The position numbers and the translations under genes are program-made. The notes beneath the pieces are model-generated. The model saw nothing but the letters and a program-made list of their open reading frames with translations, did not search any database and was not told the DNA's origin. From positions 35,783,619 to 35,847,618 of the forward strand of contig JAVGWX010000014.1 in assembly GCA_036924085.1 (NCBI GenBank): 64,000 nucleotides of DNA. The letters are read 5' to 3'. Of the stretch, positions 57,070-64,000 are shown one piece after another. Positions within the stretch are counted from its first letter, which is position 1. Every line of letters begins with the position of its first letter. The stretch is from Ariolimax columbianus (taxonomy: Eukaryota; Mollusca; Gastropoda; Stylommatophora; Arionidae).

Positions 57070-57634
57070 GAGGTGTCTTCGGCGTATATTGAGGATTGGG
57101 TGGCAAGAGAGAGTGCCAGATAATGTGGTCTTACAGCGAGCAAACACTCACAGCGTGTACTCGATGCTGAGCCAGTGACATCTTCGATGGCTGAGGTATG
57201 TTTGCCGCATGGAAATTGAGAGGCTGCCAAAGATATCCTCTATGGACAGCTGGCCATTGGAGCTAGAAGAATCAGCCGTCGCACACGGCGATTCAAGGAT
57301 ATATGCAAGAGGGACATGAAGTCCTGCGACATCCCATTTGAGGGCTGGGAAAAAATTGCCCAGGATCGAGCTGTTTGGAGACAGTCAGTTGGAGGGGGAC
57401 ATAGTTGATGCTGACATTCGTAGAGGTCTTCTGGCTGCAGATAAAAGAGAAAGACTGAAAAGATCAAGGAACACCCCGGCAAGCCATCCTTCCCGACATG
57501 GTTGTATGATCTGTGGCAGAAGGGACTGTCACTCGCGGATCGGCCTTTATAGTCATAGCAGACAGTGTCGAAATACAGGAGACAGAGCTCGACAAAACTC
57601 ACAGGGTGTCATGCACATGGTCTACGGAGACTGA
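57070..57634 (+). pseudogene. LINE C-terminal tail with zinc-finger-like ending
   Basis: Plus strand across frameshifts: CLRRILRIGWQERVPDNVVL, HLRWLRYVCRMEIERLPK, DILYGQLAIGARRISRRTRR, FKDICKRDMKSCDIPFEGWE, KIAQDRAVWRQSV, KRERLKRSRNTPASHPSRHG and CMICGRRDCHSRIGLYSHSR, QC. The end C..C.R.C.SRIGL.SH.R.C is a known C-terminal motif of a large animal LINE group. RT core missing. Confidence 0.75.
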
Positions 57635-57959
57635 GACGCAGATGATTATGATTCTCCCTTGAATTGCTTTCTTTGAGGACGTATGTAGTGAAGCCCCAGT
57701 CTCTTCCATGGTGGCCTGCTGCATCCCACGTTGTTTCCTTGATGTGATTCCCATGTGCCACTCTTTGAAGATGAACAAAACAGTACTAAAGTCAAGAGTG
57801 ATAGATGAGCATTCGGCAGCACTGCTCAGACTAGGATCATCTCAGAATATTAAACCTGGCGTTGATGTTCTGGTTGAGGCAAAGCGCTGTCAGCTGAGTA
57901 CTTTAGCATCAGGTCAAGGCTGTCGCATAGCAGGTGCTGTCATCGGAGATGAAGTGTTG

Positions 57960-59265
57960 AAGACTTTATTGCATCAGGTCTCATTCCCTTGACTTCCTTA
58001 ACTATATTCCCATAACACATTCGGCTATTTGAGATGAAGTGTTAGAGACCTTATTGTACCAGGTCTCATTCCCTTGCCTTCCCTACTTATTGTCCAAATA
58101 TCAGACACTGCTGAGTGGGATATAGTGACCTTATTGTATCAGGTCTCATTCTCTTCTTATTGCCCCAATAACAGACACTGCTGAGTGGGATATAGTGACC
58201 TTATTGTATCAGGTCTCATTCTCTTCTTATTGCCCCAATAACAGACACTGCTGAGTGGGATATAGTGACCTTATTGTATCAGGTCTCATTCTCTTCTTAT
58301 TGCCCCAATAACAGACACTGCTGAGTGGGATATAGTGACCTTATTGTATCAGGACTCATTCTCTTCTTATTGCCCCAATAACAGACACTACTGAGTGGGA
58401 TATAGTGACCTTATTGTATCAGGTCTCATTCTCTTCTTATTGCCCCAATAACAGACACTACTGAGTGGGATATAGTGACCTTATTGTATCAGGTCTCATT
58501 CCCTTGCCTTCCCTACTTATTGCCCCAATAACAGACACTGCTGAGTGGGATATAGTGACCTTATTGTATCAGGTCTCATTCCCTTGCCTTCCCTACTTAT
58601 TGCCCCAATAACAGACACTGCTGAGTGGGATATAGTGACCTTATTGTATCAGGTCTCATTCCCTTGCCTTCCCTACTTATTGCCCCAATAACAGACACTG
58701 CTGAGTGGGATATAGTGACCTTATTGTATCAGGTCTCATTCCCTTGCCTTCCCTACTTATTGCCCCAATAACAGACACTGCTGAGTGGGATATAGTGACC
58801 TTATTGTATCAGGTCTCATTCCCTTGCCTTCCCTACTTATTGCCCCAATAACAGACACTGCTGAGTGGGATATAGTGACCTTATTGTATCAGGTCTCATT
58901 CCCTTGCCTTCCCTACTTATTGCCCCAATAACAGACACTGCTGAGTGGGATATAGTGACCTTATTGTATCAGGTCTCATTCCCTTGCCTTCCCTACTTAT
59001 TGCCCCAATAACAGACACTGCTGAGTGGGACCTTATTGTATCAGGTCTCATTCCCTTGCCTTCCCTACTTATTGCCCCAATAACAGACACTGCTGAGTGG
59101 GATATAGTGACCTTATTGTATCAGGTCTCATTCCCTTGCCTTCCCTACTTATTGCCCCAATAACAGACACTACTGAGTGGGATATAGTGACCTTATTGTA
59201 TCAGGTCTCATTCTCTTCTTATTGCCCCAATAACAGACACTGCTGAGTGGGATATAGTGTTAGAG
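57960..59265 (+). repeat. 80/70-bp tandem array, about 17 copies
   Basis: Long unit TTATTGTATCAGGTCTCATT, CCCTTGCCTTCCCTACTTAT, TGCCCCAATAACAGACACTG, CTGAGTGGGATATAGTGACC (80 bp; 58561, 58641). Short unit (70 bp; 58201, 58271) lacks ten bases of the CCTTGCCTTCC part. Short units lie at the left and far right, long units in the middle, as in one founding deletion or insertion plus block expansion. The first, degenerate units lie at about 57970-58130. Confidence 0.95.
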
Positions 59266-59269
59266 ACTT

Positions 59270-59756
59270 TATTGTTGAAGCTGTTTGATGGTCCCTGTTG
59301 CGACGGACACATTCTTCCAATGTAGGCAAACCATTTTATTTTCCTTCTTCCGTCCCCCCATTTGGTGGAGTTTGGATCAAACACTGCACTTGGTTTAAAA
59401 TAAGGAAAGTCTTTCAGCAGGTCAGGAATGAAGTGTTAGAGGCTTCAGTATACTAAGCCTCAGCTTGTGAGGTGGGAGTGACCAGTTCCCTTCCTCGCTG
59501 CCTTTTCCTTCCATAACCCTGTCAGGTACCAATTTACAGCTGGGTTGACTGGGTTTGGTTTACCTTCACTGGTTTTTATGGAATCCTGTATCTATTTGTT
59601 CACTGTAGCATGGCTTTTGCCTGATGAGGTTGCAAGTCATAATCACAACTTTCCTTAGTCACCTACAACATCTGGAGATGGAGCAGTAGCACTATACTGT
59701 TCTTGCCTGAACCACTCAGGTATTTCATAGCACTGTTATACTTTAGGATATTTTCT
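59270..59756. other. No gene recognised (LRRCC1 intron d)
   Basis: No coding pattern recognised between the 80-bp array and the SINE A copy. Confidence 0.45.
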
Positions 59757-59920
59757 TCTTCTGCGTCCGTTCTCAATCTCCCGTTACCAAGTCCTGAACA
59801 GGGCTTTGCAAGTAGCAGGATCTAGTCCTGAGAACAGAATGTGTTGTGTTGCTAGTTTACAGTTTGACTGCAATATTTGCACCTTTCGGTCCGACACATC
59901 CATCTTCGGCAGCTAAGATG
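59757..59920 (-). mobile_element. SINE family A, short form, 50 bp upstream of a splice acceptor
   Basis: Reverse of family A: TTCTTCTTCTGCGTCCG, TCTCCCGTTACCAAGTCCTG, AACAGGGCTTTGCAAGTAGC, TTTGCACCTTTCGGTCCGAC, ACATCCATCTTCGGCAGCT. It ends at the same point as the copy at 46447-46612. Antisense to LRRCC1, leaving only about 50 bp (with the pyrimidine tract) before exon e. Confidence 0.85.
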
Positions 59921-59970
59921 TCTTGTTTGAATTGCTTCTAATCTGTTGTTTCCTCCCACCTCTTGTCCAG

Positions 59971-60090
59971 GAGTCCAACCAACAAACATTCATCACCCCA
60001 AAAATTGATGCGGTTATTGAGCAGTTCAAGCAGAAATATGCCACTGGCTTGGACACGAGCTCATCTGAGAGTGGTCAACATAAACAGGAA
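59971..60090 (+). CDS. LRRCC1: LRRCC1-like exon e
   Basis: Acceptor CCCACCTCTTGTCCAG, donor GAA|GTGAGT, phase 0 to 0, 120 nt. Encodes ESNQQTFITPKIDAVIEQFK, QKYATGLDTSSSESGQHKQE. As recalled, the vertebrate protein has VITAPIDELV around here, a linker between the LRR cap and the coiled coils; similarity is limited to the TPKIDAV-like piece. Assignment rests mainly on clean splice sites, matching phase and position in the series. Confidence 0.75.
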
Positions 60091-60159
60091 GTGAGTATAT
60101 TATGTCAGTATTGTGTTGAGAATGCTATCATAATAGTTTCCCTCCTGTGGATCTCAGTG

Positions 60160-60370
60160 TGAAGACAGAACAGATGTCAAAGTAAGACAACTTGGTAAAG
60201 AACTGTAGCAATGGAAATGAAGATCATGAAACAAAGCTGGGACACTGCACGGAGGATGGATGTAGAGCAGGGTGAAGTGGAGGGAGTTTGTTGATGTTCT
60301 AAAGACTCCATCAGTCTGATGACTACTTATCACTTTGTTGGTCATTGACCTAGGATCTAAGAAGTGGAGG
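60160..60370 (+). pseudogene. LINE 3'-end fragment, same family as 24880-26775
   Basis: CTGCACGGAGGATGGATGTA, GAGGGAGTTTGTTGATGTTC, GACTCCATCAGTCTGATGAC, TGGTCATTGACCTAGGATCT align in order with 26645-26775 (CTGCACGAAGGATGACTGCA, GGGGGTTTGTTGTTGTCC, CGCCATCGGACATGATGG). Confidence 0.55.
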
Positions 60371-60374
60371 AAGT

Positions 60375-60944
60375 TTCATGCTTCCCTAAAGACACCACCA
60401 GTGAATGAGCTGACAGCAGACAGTGACTCACAGCTGGCTATTTGCATCAGGATCAGAGAGTCATAGCTGACCAAGACCCTTTTCTGTCTCCAAGTGGATG
60501 CCCTGTAAATAAATTACAAGGGAAAGATTAATAGGACACACTCTCAGAAAGAAATTGGATAGTATAACCAGACATGTTCTGGATAGGAACCCACAGGGAA
60601 AGACATAGTGAAAAGACCAAGAAACACCTTATGACGAATGGTTGAGAAGAAAGTCAGCTCAGCTAGGGTCTTGTGGGTGGAAGTCAAGAAGACAGCACAC
60701 AATAGGAACAGATGGAGAGCATGTGTTATGGTCCGATGTTCCAAGGGGAACCAGACAGATAAATGATATTGAAAATAATAGTTATATAGACACAAGCATA
60801 TTATGGGATGATTTAAGGAGCCTTTTTCAAACTTGTTGTCATTGAGGAACCTTTGATATAATTGTCAGTTTTCAAGGATGCCCTGTATTACAATTATGAT
60901 ATCTTGAGATCCAGATACATTAGGATGGTCAGTCAGTGTTAGTG
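60375..60944. other. No gene recognised (LRRCC1 intron e)
   Basis: TCATAGCTGACCAAGACCC at about 60463 resembles part of SINE A or family B; the rest is unassigned. Confidence 0.4.
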
Positions 60945-60954
60945 CAGGCTCTTT

Positions 60955-61343
60955 CTTCTTCGTATGCTGTCAGATGTCATCTTGAATTTGTTCAAAGAAA
61001 GCAGCGGTCATCCTGAGGCTGTCGACACTATCATAGAGCTTGTCTAGTGTTGGCACTGGTGATGACCACATGTATCTGGTCCTTGTATGTCCAGCAATCT
61101 TGGAGCAGGGGTTGAGTGGTCATTTTCTCTGTACCACAGGTGCATTCGTCAGTAGCACCTATCTTGTTTATTGAATAGATGGTACCTCAGTCTGTTGTGG
61201 CCTATGCAGAGTCTGAAGACCACCACCTGCTCTCTTCTGTTCAACTGGCAATTAGCACCAATTTTTGTGTAGTCAGTATTCCCTGTTTCTTCCCATTTGT
61301 CCATGTATAGAACTAATAAACCTTTTGGACTCTTCAAAGGATA
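60955..61343 (-). mobile_element. I-type LINE 3' fragment with 11-bp TSD
   Basis: CAGGCTCTTTC at 60945-60955 and CAGGCTCCTTC at 61344-61354 (10/11). Encodes, on the minus strand, QLNRREQVVVFRLCIGHNRL, CTCGTEKMTTQPLLQDC-like sequence and the usual end; TTCTTCTTCG at the left. Visibly diverged (several substitutions and small deletions). Confidence 0.85.
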
Positions 61344-61387
61344 CAGGCTCCTTCAAAAAGAGTATTACTACTTTGTAGTTGTGGTAT

Positions 61388-61710
61388 CAAGATACTGAGC
61401 AGTGCATGGGCTGCAACGGTTAGCAACCCATAGCTGACTGCTGGCGTCAGGGCTGCCAAGGACTCTTCTACACCTCCACTCAGTGATCCTGGATAATGGG
61501 CTGCAATAGGGTAGACTGGCTAAAGAGAAGAGGGAAGGCTAACCTGGTACTAAAAAATGCCTGCTGAAGCAGGATGTGTCGGACCGAAAGGTGCAAATAT
61601 CGCAGTCGAGCTGTAAAGTATGACACTGCATTCCGTTCTCTGGACAACATCCTGCTACTTGCAAAGCCCTTTTCAGGGCTTGGTAGCAGAAGATTGAGAA
61701 CAATCGTAGA
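61388..61710 (+). mobile_element. SINE family A, long copy
   Basis: Colinear with 38363-38700: ATACTGAGCAGTGCATGGGC, TGATCCTGGATAATGGGCTG, AAAATGCCTGCTGAAGCAGG, ATGTGTCGGACCGAAAGGTG, CAAATATCGCAGTCGAGC, GCATTCCGTTCTCTGG, TTCAGGGCTTGGTAGCAG, then AGATTGAGAACAATCGTAGA. Lies immediately right of an I-type insertion. Confidence 0.85.
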
Positions 61711-61799
61711 AGATGTAGGTGTATAGTTCTGGCAATTGTCTACTATAAAAAATGTTTGGTTTGCACTAGACTATATATAAACTGTCAGAATTTGAACAT

Positions 61800-62065
61800 T
61801 TGCACAATAGGATCGGGTGAGATATACTGATCAAGACCCCACTTAACGTTCACGTCGGACTTTCTTGAAACATGCTGTATCACAGTAGTCTGACCAAGGT
61901 GGTGGGAGTCGACACAGATAGTGGTGAGCTTACTAGGGAGCCTTGTATTGCAATACAACCACGAGAACCCTGGTTGTCCTTCCGAAGTACGGGACGTACT
62001 CTCCAGGATGTAAGAAGAGTCACTGGAGCCTGCTACCAAAAAAATGTCAAGAGCTAATTCAGCAC
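61800..62065 (+). repeat. Dispersed repeat family B, longest copy
   Basis: AGATATACTGATCAAGACCC, CACGTCGGACTTTCTTGAAA, GTAGTCTGACCAAGGTGGTG, CTTCCGAAGTACGGGACG, GATGTAAGAAGAGTCACTGG, GCCTGCTACCAAAAAAATGT, AGCTAATTCAGCACGAGTAA. This copy best defines the family extent (about 265 bp). No terminal repeats or pol III boxes seen. Confidence 0.8.
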
Positions 62066-62069
62066 GAGT

Positions 62070-63010
62070 AACTTCGAACATCACGCACACATCTGAACAA
62101 AAACAACTTGTTACATACACCAGAACAAAGACAATTTATTACAAACTTCAGAGGGTCAGAGCATTCTGTAACAATTGGCAAGATTGCAGAGAAACAGTAC
62201 GGAAGATAACAATGAGCAATTTAACATCATGGCAACACGGAAAGTCACAGTCAAACTAAATAATCTATATTTGTGACAGGAGGTTGTAGGATTCATGATT
62301 TCCAATATCATAGACATGGTACATAATGATGATGATGATATATTTTGTTGTTATTTGGTTGCCCATCGCAAACGATGATGGTGACATTATCAGACGGTTT
62401 TGTCTTGATGATTATAGTGAGGAAGAAACTGTGCTGGTCATCGACCTCACTCTCTGGTCTTGAGCTACCTTGGACCAGTGGCAAGACATAAGATGACCGG
62501 AGCCAACTCAGGATGCAGGCACTCTGGTCCTACCTCCCATGAGACCAGGTACTTGTAAGATTTGATCGTCCAACATTTCTGTTCATTGCTTTGGGAGGCA
62601 AGTACCTGACCTCTCATCCACAGTGATCCCCAGAAGACTCTGCAGTGTCTGTAGACAATCATTTTCACATTCCAGTCATGTAGTTTCGTCACAAAGTGAC
62701 GAGCGGACAATTGGGATGTTCATCGCCCACGAACTTACTCCCGCGCTGGAGGGAGTCTGGGTTGATGGATCTGGAATTGTTGTTGGCTATCTCTTTCCTG
62801 ATCAGAGAGCCAGTAATGATTTCATTAGTTCCTCCTGGCAGCAGCACCACTGTCTGATGTTTACCTGGAAATTGACTGCCCCTTGAGAAGTGTACTAATG
62901 TGGATGCTGGAACGGGATTTTCATAGATTTCCTGCACGAGAACGGGTTGACGAAGAGAAAAGGCTAGTGGACGTAGTGATGATGTTACTATAACTAGGTG
63001 TGAACTGTAT
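62070..63010. other. No gene recognised (LRRCC1 intron e)
   Basis: Unassigned. Short frames on both strands (for example 62623-62886 plus, 62689-63105 minus) show no known domain. GATGATGATGATG lies at 62326. Confidence 0.45.
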
Positions 63011-63023
63011 TGAAACCCACATG

Positions 63024-63208
63024 TGACCGTTGAGCATTTGATGCAAAAACTGCCCGACATACGAGAATCAGAGAGAGCAGATGTGGCCATCACCAGTGGC
63101 AACACTAGACAAGCTCTATGGCAGTGTCGACAGCCTCAGGATGACGGCTGCTTTTTTCAAAAAAATAATGGTTACTGTCTGACTGCGTACGAAGAAGAAG
63201 AAGAAGAA
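63024..63208 (+). mobile_element. I-type LINE 3' fragment with perfect 12-bp TSD
   Basis: GAAACCCACATG at 63012-63023 and 63209-63220. Only 185 bp long: TGACCGTTGAGCATTTGATG, CTGCCCGACATACGAGAATC, AGATGTGGCCATCACCAGTG, to the C-terminus and GAAGAAGAAG tail. Shortest copy, and the TSD is exact, so insertion is fairly recent. Confidence 0.92.
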
Positions 63209-63329
63209 GAAACCCACATGGACAGAGTTGGGAGGTTGTGTGGCGGTCAAAGAACACCTAAGGAATAATTATGAAGAAGTAGGCCAGTGGAACTCAAGAA
63301 GAGTCTCTGGATAAGAACAGGTGAATAGC

Positions 63330-63815
63330 ATTGAATGGGACAATATGTTCTGGAGATCCAAAATTGTCAATATTCCTTTATGCTTGTGAGACATGGACAG
63401 TTAAAGCTGACCTTCAGTGAAGGATACAGGCCTTGGAGATGAGATGTTTCTGAAGACTTTTAAACGTCTCGTACAAAGATCGAGTTACAAATGAGGAAAT
63501 ACGAGATAGAATTACAGCAGCAGTAAGGCCTTTTGAAGACTTCTTGGCAACTGTCAAAAGAAGGAAACTCACTTGGTACGGTTACATATCGAGATCAAAT
63601 GGTCTGCAAATACTATCCTCCGCGGAAAGGTGCATGGCAGACGACGAAAAGGCAGTCCCAAAAAGAGATGGGAGGACAACATAAAAGAATGGACCAATCT
63701 CCGATCAGAAGAGGCACAGGCAGCGGCTGCTGACAGAGAAGGGTGGTGTTGTGAGGATGTCTTCATGTGTGCCCCAACGACCTCACGGGTTATAGGATGA
63801 CCTGACCTGACCTGA
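63330..63815 (+). pseudogene. LINE RT C-terminal domain fragment, third copy
   Basis: Plus strand across frames: LSIFLYACETWTVKADLQ, ALEMRCF, RLLNVSYKDRVTNEEIRDRI, AVRPFEDFLATVKRRKLTWY, GRRRKGSPKKRWEDNIKEWT. Same family as 23665-24090 and 29935-30555. Ends CCCCAACGACCTCACGGG and CCTGACCTGACCTGA. Confidence 0.75.
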
Positions 63816-63878
63816 TCCAAGATTGAGCAGGCATAGCACCTTATCATGATGATACCACAGTATGTTCCTTTATCTTAG

Positions 63879-63954
63879 GTTCACAGGGATAAAGATGTAT
63901 CCAGTCCTGGCCGACGACAGCGACGGCTCAGAACAAGAAACAGAGCTAGTTCCA
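63879..63954 (+). CDS. LRRCC1: LRRCC1-like exon f (gene continues beyond window)
   Basis: Acceptor CCTTTATCTTAG, donor TCCA|GTGAGT, phase 0 in, phase 1 out, 76 nt. Encodes VHRDKDVSSPGRRQRRLRTR, NRASS. The basic, low-complexity linker is expected before the coiled-coil half of the protein, as recalled for vertebrate LRRCC1 (a basic S/R-rich region). Assigned by open frame, both splice sites and order; the alignment itself is weak. Confidence 0.65.
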
Positions 63955-64000
63955 GTGAGTCATATTTGTTTATTTTGGTATTTTGTATGTTAGTCTTTCC

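Overview
The window is eukaryotic, almost certainly metazoan genomic DNA. One conserved gene is split into exons with consensus splice sites, there is no bacterial-style gene packing, and the rest is retrotransposon fossils, SINEs, microsatellites and minisatellites. The mix (CR1-clade LINEs, RNase H-bearing I-type LINEs with GAA tails, tRNA-derived SINEs, many other LINE 3' ends) fits a lophotrochozoan, and I lean towards a gastropod mollusc. That taxonomic guess is inference only.

Layout. 1-6 kb: a LINE tail, GA-rich DNA, four tandem arrays and a SINE whose 3' end has grown into a 31-bp minisatellite. 6.1-15.0 kb: an 8.9-kb array of a 16-bp unit with nested higher-order duplications. 15-29 kb: low-complexity tracts and stacked LINE/SINE insertions, then a 30-bp array. 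29-36 kb: a LINE pile-up including a three-level nest (I-type element / CR1 / I-type tail). 36-44 kb: two CR1 copies next to telomere-like repeats, SINE copies and an inverted pair of I-type elements. 44.3-64 kb: the only host gene I recognise, the 5' half of LRRCC1 (leucine-rich repeat and coiled-coil centrosomal protein) on the + strand. Six exons (892 nt) are visible and it continues past the right edge. Its introns are filled with retroelements and minisatellites.

The main theme is two-way traffic between mobile elements and tandem repeats. Segments of a SINE, a reverse transcriptase gene and an I-type gene have each been amplified into tandem arrays, and two LINEs sit inside tandem arrays that continue on both sides. 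One I-type family leaves 11-12 bp target-site duplications that can be read directly at six insertions. Two near-identical copies show it was active recently. Two SINE families appear to share a central domain of about 45 bp, and one of them shares its 3' end with the I-type element. No complete, unbroken transposon ORF and no RNA gene outside SINEs was found. The many repetitive ORFs in the arrays are not genes.
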